Source of the DNA: Acinetobacter sp. ANC 4169
Lineage (GTDB): Bacteria; Pseudomonadota; Gammaproteobacteria; Pseudomonadales; Moraxellaceae
DNA length: 64,000 nt
NCBI RefSeq assembly: GCF_002135355.1
Contig: NZ_NEGE01000008.1
Coordinates: 62,001-126,000, forward strand
Direction of reading: 5' to 3'
Both the position numbers and the translations under genes were made by a program. This document shows, piece after piece, positions 1 through 8,134 of the stretch. The stretch's first letter is position 1, and every line of letters starts with the position of its first letter. The notes beneath the pieces were generated by a model that was given only the letters and a program-made list of their open reading frames with translations, did not search any database and had not been told where the DNA came from.

Positions 1-803
1 CTACAGTTAAATCAACTGAGCAAACAGGGCAATTAAGCTTAGGCTTAGAGCGTTATTTGACTTATATGGAGAACATTAATGTACTCAAAAATAAAATTAC
101 GAGTGCATCAATTTATCCTTTGACAGTTTTAGTTATTGGCTTTGTTATTTTTACTTTTCTATTGCTTTATTTAATTCCAAAATTTTCGCTCATCTATAAT
201 GATTTGGACTTAAACCTTCCTTTTCTATCTAATTTATTGATTAAATTAGGAGGTTTTATTTATCAATATAAGATATATACCATCATTACTTTTATAATTT
301 TATTAGGAATTACTCTTTATTTTAGAAAAAATATTATAAAAAATTCAATATCTTATACTCTAAAATTTAAAAGAATTTCCTATTATTATAATGCAATTGT
401 ATTGACCCGATTTTATCGAGCGTTAAGTTTGATGCTGGATGGAGGATATCCTTTAATCTCGGCACTAGATACGTGTAAAGAAACGTTAAATGATGATTTT
501 AAACATAGAATTGAAAGTATTAATCAAGGTCTAAAACAAGGTGAAGTCTTTAGTCTCTTGCTCGAACAACACCAACTTACAACACCTATTGCAAGCCGCT
601 TAATTAAAAGCGGTGAGAAAAATGGCAATATTAGCCGCATGCTTGCTAAAACAGCAGATTTCCATGATCTTGAGGTTTCTCGTTTTATCGATAAATTATC
701 CAAAGTCATTGAACCCGTTCTTATGATTGTCATTGGAGGATTTGTAGGAATGATTGTGATTCTGCTGTATTTACCTATTTTTGATATGGTGGGATCACTT
801 TAA
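1..803 (+). CDS. gspF: Type II secretion/type IV pilus inner-membrane platform protein (GspF/PilC family), 5' end outside window
   Basis: The reading frame is open from base 3, so this is the 3' part of a longer gene; the TTG at 57 is internal. About 267 residues are visible. Two hydrophobic segments (roughly window residues 45-70 and 85-105), a cytoplasmic helical domain containing LTRFYRALSLMLDGGYPLIS and AKTADFHDLEVSRFIDKLSK, and a C-terminal membrane segment VLMIVIGGFVGMIVILLYLP are the signature of the GspF/PilC second cytoplasmic domain. Family members form the inner-membrane platform that couples the assembly ATPase to pseudopilus growth. The stop codon shares its last base with the start of the ATPase gene, so the two are translationally coupled. 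The missing N-terminus prevents a length comparison. Confidence 0.9.
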   Translation, partial: TVKSTEQTGQLSLGLERYLTYMENINVLKNKITSASIYPLTVLVIGFVIFTFLLLYLIPKFSLIYNDLDLNLPFLSNLLIKLGGFIYQYKIYTIITFIILLGITLYFRKNIIKNSISYTLKFKRISYYYNAIVLTRFYRALSLMLDGGYPLISALDTCKETLNDDFKHRIESINQGLKQGEVFSLLLEQHQLTTPIASRLIKSGEKNGNISRMLAKTADFHDLEVSRFIDKLSKVIEPVLMIVIGGFVGMIVILLYLPIFDMVGSL

Positions 804-2374
804 TGGATACAAATAAATTAAGTGAACTTGAGCACTTAGCTCTTACTAATCAAGACTGGATTTCTACTATTAAAGCTTTCCAGCCTGAAGATTGGCAATC
901 TTATATAGAAGAGATCTATCAAATTCCCTTTTTCGAAGAGCATCAAATACAAATTACTGATCAATTCCTTGGTTATCAGGAAATGTATCGCTATAAAATT
1001 TTATTAGCTGAGTACAAAGATCAATTTATCTTGATTTTGCCTTCCCCTTGGCATAATAGTCTAAGTTCTCTCTTAAAACCTACTGAAGAAAAGGTAGATA
1101 TTTATTTCTCTAGTATTGTTTTTATTGAACATTATTTGCAAAAAATACAAAGCTTTTCTTCTTCTCAAAATGAAGAAAACCACTCTTTACATGCTGATCT
1201 ACAAAATGAAAATATTGAAATATTAAGTTTAAGCAGTATTGCAAATGCTGAGAATGAAGTTATTCAAATAGTCAATTCAACCTTGTATGAGGCTTATATA
1301 CAAAAGGCTAGTGATATCCATTTTGAGAACTATGCGGGTGGTTTACATATTCGTTATCGTTTAGACGGTATCTTAATTTCTATTAAAAAAATTCAAAATT
1401 ACACCTTAATTCAGCAAATCGTTTCACGAATTAAAGTTCTGGCTGAATTGGATATTGGTGAGCGACGTATTCCCCAAGATGGACGTTTTAGCGTAAAGCT
1501 TGAACATAAAATTCTCGACTTCCGTGTTTCAATTATGCCTGGAGTCTTTGGAGAAGACGCTGTTTTAAGAATCCTAGATAAAGACGGGATATTAAAAGAA
1601 GGACAACAGCTTTCATTAAACGACTTAGGATATCCACCAGACTTTCAGGGTCAGTTAAGACAAATTGCAAGTCAACCGTATGGCATGGTGTTATTAACAG
1701 GGCCTACAGGTTCAGGAAAAACGACTACTGTTTATGCCTTAATTAATGAAACATTAAAAGCTTATGAAAAGCTTATTACAGTAGAAGACCCTGTGGAATA
1801 TGCTCTTAATAATGCATTACAAATTCCTATAAATGAAAAAAAAGGACTGACATTTGCGAAGGGACTACGCTCTATTCTAAGACATGATCCTGACAAAATT
1901 CTAGTAGGTGAAATTCGGGATAAGGAAACCGGAGAAATTGCTATACAAGCCGCTTTGACAGGACATTTAGTTTTCACAACTGTCCATGCTAATCATGTTT
2001 TTGATGTAATTGGGCGTTTCCAGCACATGGAAATCGATCAATATAACCTTGTTAGTGCACTAAACGGAATCGTAGCTCAACGCCTTATACGCTTGTTATG
2101 CAAACATTGTAAAAAACCAAATGATGTCAATGAGTTCCAAGCAATAGGATGTTCTGAATGCAACTTTACTGGTTATAAAGGCCGAAAAGCAATTGCAGAA
2201 ATTTTAGTTCTGAATGACGAGTTAAAAGAGCTAATTATTAATAAAGCGTCAATCCGTGAAATGAAACAAATAAGTTCACAGCATGGTTTACTTTCTATGA
2301 GAGATTATGCAATGAGTTTGGTAGATACCGGAGAAACTACTTTAGAGGAGGTGAATCGTGTTACCTTCCAATAA
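803..2374 (+). CDS. gspE: Assembly ATPase of the type II secretion/type IV pilus superfamily (GspE/PilB family)
   Basis: This 523-residue protein is a hexameric secretion ATPase that would power pseudopilus extension from the cytoplasmic face. Visible motifs are Walker A GPTGSGKTTT at residues 300-309, an Asp box with Walker B (KILVGEIRDKETGEIA), a His box (VFTTVHANH) and a C-terminal four-cysteine zinc site (CKHC and CSEC near residues 433-452). The zinc site marks GspE/PilB extension ATPases rather than PilT retraction ATPases. The N-terminal 140 residues are not an obvious N1E/MshEN domain. It overlaps the upstream gene by one base and the downstream gene by 17 bases. No retraction ATPase is seen in the window. 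Confidence 0.92.
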   Translation: MDTNKLSELEHLALTNQDWISTIKAFQPEDWQSYIEEIYQIPFFEEHQIQITDQFLGYQEMYRYKILLAEYKDQFILILPSPWHNSLSSLLKPTEEKVDIYFSSIVFIEHYLQKIQSFSSSQNEENHSLHADLQNENIEILSLSSIANAENEVIQIVNSTLYEAYIQKASDIHFENYAGGLHIRYRLDGILISIKKIQNYTLIQQIVSRIKVLAELDIGERRIPQDGRFSVKLEHKILDFRVSIMPGVFGEDAVLRILDKDGILKEGQQLSLNDLGYPPDFQGQLRQIASQPYGMVLLTGPTGSGKTTTVYALINETLKAYEKLITVEDPVEYALNNALQIPINEKKGLTFAKGLRSILRHDPDKILVGEIRDKETGEIAIQAALTGHLVFTTVHANHVFDVIGRFQHMEIDQYNLVSALNGIVAQRLIRLLCKHCKKPNDVNEFQAIGCSECNFTGYKGRKAIAEILVLNDELKELIINKASIREMKQISSQHGLLSMRDYAMSLVDTGETTLEEVNRVTFQ

Positions 2375-2933
2375 GAAAAAAATACCTCAATATTATGTAT
2401 CTACACATGATGTTTATCAAATTGAATCAAACAATCTAGTCAAGTTAGGACATTTTAATGATTTAAAAGAAGATACTTCTTTTAAATTTCCACATATATG
2501 TAAAGTTTTTTTGGCTGCAGACTGCTATAAAATTTTTATAAGTCCTGCAGAAGTTCTGTACTCACCAAAACGATTTCAACAACAAGTAGAACAACGATTC
2601 AAATTATGTTTTCCGCACTTGAATGTGGCTCAATATTATTGTTTTTATAATAAGCCTAGGTTTGAGTCGCCTTATCTTGCCGTAGCAATTGAAAAAGATT
2701 GGTATAATAACTTTATAAATATTTTTAAATTTAAAAGTTTAGATTATATTGAAATTTTACCTTTAGCTTCTTTTATATATTTCCAGAAATCTCATAAAAA
2801 TAATTTCTGTTTTAAAGAACCCTCTTTGGAAACACATTTTATTCATGTTGATGGCCAATTACATCAAGTCATTCAAAAGAATAAAAATATGAATGAAGCC
2901 AGCCACTTTCATTTACTGGAAAAAGATATATGA
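2358..2933 (+). CDS. Small cytoplasmic protein in the PilM/GspL-cytoplasmic-domain position of the secretion operon
   Basis: This 191-residue protein has no signal peptide or membrane segment. It starts inside the ATPase gene (ATG after an AGGAGG-type ribosome site at 2347-2352) and overlaps the next gene by four bases. I do not recognise the sequence. Its place directly before three PilN/O/P-like genes and a secretin matches PilM in the pilMNOPQ order, and PilM or the GspL cytoplasmic domain binds the ATPase. It is far shorter than PilM (about 350 residues) and shows no actin-like phosphate motifs. It may be a reduced or unrelated adaptor. The function is inferred from position only. Confidence 0.7.
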   Translation: MLPSNKKKIPQYYVSTHDVYQIESNNLVKLGHFNDLKEDTSFKFPHICKVFLAADCYKIFISPAEVLYSPKRFQQQVEQRFKLCFPHLNVAQYYCFYNKPRFESPYLAVAIEKDWYNNFINIFKFKSLDYIEILPLASFIYFQKSHKNNFCFKEPSLETHFIHVDGQLHQVIQKNKNMNEASHFHLLEKDI

Positions 2934-3391
2934 GTTTTTATATTTATAAAAAGAATAAATACCAACATATTTATCGTTATCTAATCCTAACTTTGTGTGT
3001 TGGATTATCATCGTTAATGATCTATAAACTTATAAATATTGAGAATTTAGTAGATCATCAACAAGAAGAACTTTTCCAGTTACAACAGCAATATCAAGAA
3101 TTAAGCCATATTCCTACCCAAGAGAATAAAAAATCAGGGATAAACTTAGCTGAAATAGAACGAATGACATTCTATCCTAATAATGTGATTCAGCTTAAAC
3201 AAATTGATTATAAACAACAGACTCAACAAATCTTTATTCAGGGATTCGCTAAGTCTGTAGAAGAGATTGAGCAGTTAAAAATTGATTTAAATCAAGAAAA
3301 CATATTTAGAGATATCAATATCACTTCAACTGCTATGGATCGTAATAGCAAGACATTTAAAATGGAATTCAGATTACAAGGTCAGCTATGA
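2930..3391 (+). CDS. Bitopic inner-membrane assembly protein, PilN/GspL-C-terminal-like
   Basis: This 153-residue protein has a short basic cytoplasmic N-terminus, one membrane segment (about residues 17-33), a coiled-coil stretch rich in Gln/Glu (about 38-60) and a periplasmic alpha/beta domain (about 75-153). This topology is typical of PilN and the periplasmic half of GspL. PilN-like proteins pair with PilO-like proteins to link the cytoplasmic adaptor to the secretin. ATG start overlaps the upstream stop by four bases, and the downstream gene overlaps its stop. Sequence similarity to named families is too weak to assign by eye; topology and gene order carry the call. Confidence 0.75.
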   Translation: MSFYIYKKNKYQHIYRYLILTLCVGLSSLMIYKLINIENLVDHQQEELFQLQQQYQELSHIPTQENKKSGINLAEIERMTFYPNNVIQLKQIDYKQQTQQIFIQGFAKSVEEIEQLKIDLNQENIFRDINITSTAMDRNSKTFKMEFRLQGQL

Positions 3392-3873
3392 ACCGAAAAA
3401 AAATATATTGGGAAATTGAAAAAAAATTGTATCAATTGCATCCTCTAGATGCAGGAATTTTATTTTTTATTTTTTTCATCCTATTTATTTATAGTCTGGT
3501 AATCCCTCAATATGAAAAAAATCTTCATCTTCTAAATCAGTATCATGAAGAGGTTTCTTCTGCTATAGAACAAAAGAAAATTCAAAATAGTGCTTTACTG
3601 CCACTTCAAGATAAAGTTTTAACAGGAACTCCTTTAGTTGAAGTGGCAAAATTTTATCAACAAGAAGGAATCCAGGTTATAGATAGTAAATATGATCAAA
3701 AATCAGAACAAATACAGTTTCAATTAGAAGGAGAAGTTAAAGATTTTCTTAAAGTTAGTAAGTACTTACAAACTTTTAATAATCTAGAACTTCTCAATAT
3801 TACGATTACACAAAATGAACGTGATAGAGCACCTGAACTCTTAATTACTTGGCAAGTGAAGGTAGCCTCATGA
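3388..3873 (+). CDS. Bitopic inner-membrane assembly protein, PilO/GspM-like
   Basis: This 161-residue protein has a membrane segment at about residues 25-43 (GILFFIFFILFIYSLVIP), a coiled coil (about 50-75) and a small ferredoxin-like periplasmic domain, the architecture of PilO and GspM. It would heterodimerise with the preceding PilN-like protein. It overlaps the previous gene by four bases and ends in the ATGA overlap that starts the next. Gene order (M-like, N-like, O-like, P-like, secretin) supports PilO over GspM. The call is from topology and synteny rather than residue-level similarity. Confidence 0.75.
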   Translation: MNRKKIYWEIEKKLYQLHPLDAGILFFIFFILFIYSLVIPQYEKNLHLLNQYHEEVSSAIEQKKIQNSALLPLQDKVLTGTPLVEVAKFYQQEGIQVIDSKYDQKSEQIQFQLEGEVKDFLKVSKYLQTFNNLELLNITITQNERDRAPELLITWQVKVAS

Positions 3874-4385
3874 TTCGTACCATTAGTTTTATTATTGCTT
3901 TGATTATTACACTTGCTTTGACTTTAGCTACATGGTTAATACCTGATCCAGTCGAAGAAATTGTTCTAGATATAGACACACATAAGCAAAATATAGAATC
4001 GACTCCCCCACTTGCAATGTCTCTTTCAGCAGATCAAATCCTCTTAGAAGAGTTTAATCAACCACAACAATTTATAGTTATCCCTGTAATCAAGGCCGAC
4101 GAAAAAAAAGACATTGTCGTTACTAAAGAAAAAAAGCTTCAGCCATCAACTTCATTACCACAGCATATTGAGCCTGCTCCCCCCTCTCCTCCAAATCTAA
4201 TTTATACGGGGCAAATGATTGATGCTGGTGGAGTCAAAAAAGTATTTCTGACATTTGAAGACCAGACCTTAGTTTTGTCACAGGGAGATATTGTCTCTCA
4301 ACGTTGGAAAATCGAATCTATCCAAGAAAATCAAATCACAATTTTTGACCAATTTTCTAATCAACTTTTTGTATTAAATATATAG
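3870..4385 (+). CDS. PilP/GspC-like inner-membrane to secretin connector
   Basis: Start chosen at ATG 3870, which forms an ATGA overlap with the upstream stop; an in-frame start at 3849 lies inside that gene. The 171-residue product has one N-terminal membrane segment (about 3-23), a Pro/Lys-rich linker (to about 105) and a C-terminal beta domain of about 60 residues (IYTGQMIDAGGVKKVFLTFE ... LVLSQGDIV) resembling the HR domain of GspC and the beta-sandwich of PilP. Both connect the inner-membrane complex to the N0 domain of the secretin, whose gene follows after two bases. It lacks the PDZ or coiled-coil end of longer GspC proteins. Confidence 0.75.
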   Translation: MIRTISFIIALIITLALTLATWLIPDPVEEIVLDIDTHKQNIESTPPLAMSLSADQILLEEFNQPQQFIVIPVIKADEKKDIVVTKEKKLQPSTSLPQHIEPAPPSPPNLIYTGQMIDAGGVKKVFLTFEDQTLVLSQGDIVSQRWKIESIQENQITIFDQFSNQLFVLNI

Positions 4386-4387
4386 CA

Positions 4388-6184
4388 ATGAAAAAAAATT
4401 ATTTATTTAACGCGTTAATTCTGGGCTGCTTATTCAGTAGTTCTTTCACTAATGCCGATTTAACTGCAAATAATGAACATACTTTTCTTTCAAAAAAAGT
4501 ATCTATTAATTTTAGAGATGCAAATGTTCGCCAAGTCATGGATGTCGTCGCTCAGACTGCTGGCGTGAATTTCATTTTTGATAGTGATGTCAGTACAGAT
4601 TTAAAAACAACGATATATGCGCAAGATGCGACTTTAAAAGAAACGATGGACTTAATTTTAAAGACCAGTAAATTACGCTATAAAACTATAAATCAGAACA
4701 CCTACCTCATATATAGCGACAGTGCAGATAAAGTGCAGCAATATGAGGATTTGGATGTAAAAACCTTTGTCCTTAAAAATGGTGATCCAAAAAAAATTCA
4801 GGATGTATTGAAAACGATATTGAATCCTAAATTTATTTATACAGACGAAAAAAACCGATTAGTTACGTTAAGAGATCGGCCCGATATTATTTATGCCGCT
4901 GAAAAACTTATCCAAACTTACGATCATCCAGATTCAGAAGTTATTTTAGAAGTAAAAGTTTTTGAAGTCAGTCATGAAGACCTCACCAATTTAGGTATTA
5001 CTTTACCCTCACAAATATCACTTTCTGCGATTAATACAGTTGATAAAACAACTAGCCTAGTCATACGCAATCTATTAAATTTAAATAAAGATAATTTAGC
5101 AGTGGGCGGAGTATCTCCATTAGTTACACTGAATTTACAAGATACCAAAGGTAAGGTAAATCTGTTAGCCAGACCTTCTTTACGCGTTAAAAATCTAGAA
5201 AAAGCAAAAATTGTGGTCGGTGATAAAGTTCCGGTAATTACTTCAACCATGAACCAGGTTTCAAGTGCGATAACTGAATCTGTGAGCTACTTAGACGTAG
5301 GACTAACATTGGAGGTACAGCCAGAGATCCAAATTAATGATGAAGTTGGGATCAAGGTATCTTTAGAAGTCAGTAATATTGTGAAAGAGATTCGCACGAA
5401 TACAGGACTCTTGACTTATCAAATTGGTACACGTAATGCTAATACCGTATTGCAGCTCAAAGATGGTGAAACCGAAGTTTTGGCAGGTTTAATTCGAGAG
5501 CAAGAGCGCAATAGCCATGTGAATATTCCTGGTTTAGGTCGGATTCCTGTTCTAGGTCGCCTATTTTCAAGTCGCTCTTCTGATAAAAGCCGATCTGAAA
5601 TCTTGCTTTCTATCACGCCTAAAATTATCAGAAAGAATACAGACAGGTTAAATTATACGGAAGCATTTTATTCAGGTACTCAGAATTACATTACACTCGA
5701 CCATAACGAAACTTCTACTGCAAAATTTAAAGGTGAAATAACGGGGAAAGCAATAGAGACTCCCCAGAATTACATTGCTGTTGCAGCCCCAACACAAATG
5801 ATGCAAACATCTAATTATGCAAATAGCCAAGGCAATATTGTAAATTTGAGTTTGCCTGAGAAGATTGTTAAAACAGATCCATTAAATATTTTGGTGGAAA
5901 GTAAAAAATTAGCTAAAGACAGTAAATTACTGATTAAATTTGATCGGAATGCTTTTAATTTATCCGATGTTCGTTTAATGACTAAGGCCCAACAATCCGT
6001 TCACTACAATACGACACTTGAAGGCGTTGAAATTACCATTGGGGAAGATATTACAGAGCAATCCCTTGCATTGCTGACCTTACAGCCCTTAGCTGGCTAT
6101 ACAGGACGAGGGAATATTTCATTAGAAAGCTCTCATCCTCAGCTTGGGAATCAAGCTATCAGCAAAACTGTGGAAATTAAATAA
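4388..6184 (+). CDS. gspD: Outer-membrane secretin (GspD/PilQ family) with C-terminal beta-rich extension
   Basis: This 598-residue protein has a signal peptide (residues 1-23, ending TNA), an N0/STN domain (about 38-105, VSINFRDANVRQVMDVVAQT), one N1-like domain (about 120-180) and the secretin barrel domain (about 185-415). The barrel contains VGLTLEVQPEIQ, LAGLIREQE and the PGLGRIPVLGRLF gate motif. Secretins form the outer-membrane pore. Canonical GspD has more N domains; this arrangement is nearer PilQ. Residues 416-598 are extra: a linker, then a beta-rich module (about 465-598) that looks cohesin-like to me. The gene shares one base with the following prepilin gene. Confidence 0.93.
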   Translation: MKKNYLFNALILGCLFSSSFTNADLTANNEHTFLSKKVSINFRDANVRQVMDVVAQTAGVNFIFDSDVSTDLKTTIYAQDATLKETMDLILKTSKLRYKTINQNTYLIYSDSADKVQQYEDLDVKTFVLKNGDPKKIQDVLKTILNPKFIYTDEKNRLVTLRDRPDIIYAAEKLIQTYDHPDSEVILEVKVFEVSHEDLTNLGITLPSQISLSAINTVDKTTSLVIRNLLNLNKDNLAVGGVSPLVTLNLQDTKGKVNLLARPSLRVKNLEKAKIVVGDKVPVITSTMNQVSSAITESVSYLDVGLTLEVQPEIQINDEVGIKVSLEVSNIVKEIRTNTGLLTYQIGTRNANTVLQLKDGETEVLAGLIREQERNSHVNIPGLGRIPVLGRLFSSRSSDKSRSEILLSITPKIIRKNTDRLNYTEAFYSGTQNYITLDHNETSTAKFKGEITGKAIETPQNYIAVAAPTQMMQTSNYANSQGNIVNLSLPEKIVKTDPLNILVESKKLAKDSKLLIKFDRNAFNLSDVRLMTKAQQSVHYNTTLEGVEITIGEDITEQSLALLTLQPLAGYTGRGNISLESSHPQLGNQAISKTVEIK

Positions 6185-6660
6185 TGCGTCTAAGCCGTGC
6201 ACAAGGTTTTACCTTGGTTGAAATGCTGGTCACATTAACCTTAGTGGCAATTATCGCCTCTATGGCTTTTCCACTGATTCAGATTGATCAGAAAAGACGT
6301 CAGGAACGGGAACTTAAGGATGCACTGGTACAGATTCGTACTGCTTTAGATAATTATAAACAAGCTGTAGATGAAGGTCGGATTTATATGCCTGCAGATA
6401 GTTCGGGCTATCCTAAAACTTTAAATGATTTAGTCGAAGGTGTGCCTGATTTAAAAGATGCGAAAGGTCGTAAAGTTTATTTTTTACGTCGTATTCCGAC
6501 TGATCCCTTTGCCCCTGATGGATTAATGCATGAGAAATCTTGGGGACTACGGAGTTATGCAAGTCCACCTGATGCCCCTGAAGAAGGTGATGATGTCTAT
6601 GATGTTTATTCTAAAAGTAAAAAAACAGCTTTAGATGGTAGCCGTTATGATTCTTGGTAA
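6184..6660 (+). CDS. gspG: Prepilin-like major or minor pseudopilin (GspG family)
   Basis: This 158-residue protein has a short basic leader ending in Gly (MRLSRAQG) followed by FTLVEMLVTLTLVAIIASMA, the class III prepilin signal with Glu5 processed by a PilD-type peptidase. No such peptidase gene is in the window, so a housekeeping one is presumed. The body has the GspG pattern of alpha spine, a variable loop (DDVYDVYSKS) and a Trp at the C-terminus (YDSW). One of three consecutive prepilin-like genes; it overlaps the secretin stop by one base and the next gene overlaps its end by 14 bases. Confidence 0.88.
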   Translation: MRLSRAQGFTLVEMLVTLTLVAIIASMAFPLIQIDQKRRQERELKDALVQIRTALDNYKQAVDEGRIYMPADSSGYPKTLNDLVEGVPDLKDAKGRKVYFLRRIPTDPFAPDGLMHEKSWGLRSYASPPDAPEEGDDVYDVYSKSKKTALDGSRYDSW

Positions 6661-7033
6661 GAAAAAAAAGAAGAAAGGATTTACTTTAATTGAGCTTTTG
6701 ATTGTATTGGTCATTATTGCATCACTCGTTGCAGTGGTTATGCCCCGTTATATTAAGAGTTTGGATAAAGCTGAAGAGTCTGCATTAAAAAGTGATTTGG
6801 CAACTATACGCATTTCTATAGATCGTTTTTATGCAGATAAAGGCCGTTATCCTCGGCATTTAGACGAGTTGGTTAATGAGAAATACTTGCGTCATTTACC
6901 TGTCGATCCAATTAGCAAACAAGCCAATTGGCAGACAATTTATGTCTCTATGGACGGTGAACAGGTTGTTTATGATGTAAAAAGCAGTGCTCAAGGGGTG
7001 GCTACTGATGGTACGCAATATCAAACATGGTAA
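6647..7033 (+). CDS. gspG: Second GspG-like pseudopilin
   Basis: Start placed at ATG 6647 (MILGKKKKKKG leader); ATG 6635 is an in-frame alternative four codons upstream. The mature N-terminus FTLIELLIVLVIIASLVAVV carries Glu5 and is a textbook GspG/PilE spine. The 128-residue product contains KGRYPRHLDEL and PVDPISKQANW, the GspG segment before the calcium-site loop, and ends DGTQYQTW. It resembles the preceding pseudopilin in C-terminal pattern, so the pair may be an ancient duplication. It is the best candidate for the main pseudopilus subunit because it matches GspG most closely. Confidence 0.9.
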   Translation: MILGKKKKKKGFTLIELLIVLVIIASLVAVVMPRYIKSLDKAEESALKSDLATIRISIDRFYADKGRYPRHLDELVNEKYLRHLPVDPISKQANWQTIYVSMDGEQVVYDVKSSAQGVATDGTQYQTW

Positions 7034-7445
7034 GTCACAACAAGGTATGACTTATGTCTTTTTCCTCTGGTTTATTTTAATTTATGGCATTTTATTAGGT
7101 AGTTATATTGAAGTGACCTCTACGCAAGCAAAGCGATTAAAAGAGCAGGATTTTATTTATACAGCTGAATTATATGTAAAAGCACTAGAAAATTACTATA
7201 AAGATAAACAGACATTACCAACAGATATTAAACAGCTACTGTGTGACGGTACAACTTATCCCTGCAAACGTTATTTAAGACAATTATATAAAGACCCTTT
7301 AACACATAAAACATTTATTTATATCTATGATGAACAGAATCAAATAATTGGAGTTAAAACTTCAGCTGAAAGTGAAATTATAAATAAAAAAACAATAGAT
7401 AAATATAATTCCTTAGAATTCACAATCAAAAGATCTCTTTCATAA
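7008..7445 (+). CDS. Third prepilin-like protein lacking Glu5, possible tip subunit (GspK-like role)
   Basis: Start placed at ATG 7008, preceded by AAGGGG at 6993-6998; an earlier start at 6987 is possible. The 145-residue product begins with a basic leader ending in Gly, then MTYVFFLWFILIYGILLGSY, a hydrophobic spine like a prepilin but with Phe where pilins have Glu5. GspK, the tip pseudopilin, is the family member that normally lacks Glu5, so a tip role is a reasonable inference. The rest (LYVKALENYYKDKQTLPTDI; a CDGTTYPC cysteine pair) resembles a short GspG-type body. Last gene of the operon; a poor T-tract follows. Confidence 0.75.
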   Translation: MVRNIKHGKSQQGMTYVFFLWFILIYGILLGSYIEVTSTQAKRLKEQDFIYTAELYVKALENYYKDKQTLPTDIKQLLCDGTTYPCKRYLRQLYKDPLTHKTFIYIYDEQNQIIGVKTSAESEIINKKTIDKYNSLEFTIKRSLS

Positions 7446-7837
7446 ATCAAAAAACGATCTTCTTATTGGGTGATATTTGTACTCCAGATTTCTTAGCATA
7501 GTAATCCTCCCATAAATAAACGAAGTTAAAAGTAGAGGTTAAGCACACATCAGTCTAATATAAAAATTAATTTTTGACTATTATATTGATTGAAAAAAGT
7601 TCCTATTATAATAAGAGGAGCTTTTTTATTAAAATTTATTAGATATCGTTCATAAGTCAAAAAATGATCATTAATTCATAATAGGATTAATATTGAAAGT
7701 CCCGTCTCTCTGGGAGAAGGTTAGGATGAGGGAAATTTTTAATATAAATCCTCTCCCTAGCCCTCTCCTTGAAAAGGAGAGGGCATATTTTTTGTGAATT
7801 ACATATTGATTAAAAATTGACTTATGAAAGAAGTCTA
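7446..7837. other. Gene-free convergent intergenic region with repeats
   Basis: This AT-rich stretch separates the secretion operon from the convergent substrate operon. It contains the inverted repeat unit listed separately (7649-7828) and, at 7441-7460, a sequence (cataaatcaaaaaacgatct) that matches 17 of 20 bases of the left repeat end at 7651-7670. No open frame with a ribosome site was seen. A T-rich hairpin at about 7590-7627 (AAAAAAGTTCC ... GGAGCTTTTTT) probably terminates transcription from the + strand operon. Confidence 0.6.
7649..7828. repeat. MITE-like unit with 12-bp terminal inverted repeats enclosing a REP-type double palindrome
   Basis: The 12-base ends ttcataagtcaa (7649-7660) and ttgacttatgaa (7817-7828) are perfect inverted repeats. 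Between them are two facing GC-rich palindromic units: CCGTCTCTCTGGGAGAAGG at about 7700-7719 and CCCTCTCCTTGAAAAGGAG at about 7759-7777, with intervening GGTTAGGATGAGGG and CCTCTCCCTAG. This is the form of common gamma-proteobacterial REP/BIME sequences. I see no target duplication. A related unit lies at 57924-58027. Confidence 0.55.
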
Positions 7838-8131
7838 TTAATTGGAATACTTTTTATATCCAAATAAAAACCATACCAATAAGGTAAGAACAACACTAAA
7901 AAACAAAGCCAACAATCGCACTTCAACTGGATACGTATAATTAATTATAACTGTAGGAATTAATAAAAATATTAGAGAAAGTATAATTTTAATTCGGCTA
8001 TGTTTTAACGATGCACCACAATATGGACAAATTTTCTCTGCAAAATTTTTACCCCCCAATACTTCTTTTTTACCAAAAAATATCTGACTATGGCAAACTG
8101 GACATTTTCCCAAAGTTATAATTTTTCTCAT
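7838..8131 (-). CDS. Small zinc-ribbon membrane protein, candidate partner/immunity protein of the upstream giant
   Basis: This 97-residue protein has an N-terminal zinc ribbon (CPVC at about 9-12, CPYC at about 35-38) of the CxxC-20-CxxC type, then two membrane segments (about 48-66 and 71-90). It starts three bases after the stop of the transglutaminase-fold gene on the same strand, so it is surely cotranscribed. Small membrane proteins encoded immediately after a toxin-like giant are often immunity proteins; that reading is inference. Nothing in the sequence shows an enzymatic function. Confidence 0.75.
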   Translation of the reverse strand: MRKIITLGKCPVCHSQIFFGKKEVLGGKNFAEKICPYCGASLKHSRIKIILSLIFLLIPTVIINYTYPVEVRLLALFFSVVLTLLVWFLFGYKKYSN

Positions 8132-8134
8132 TAT

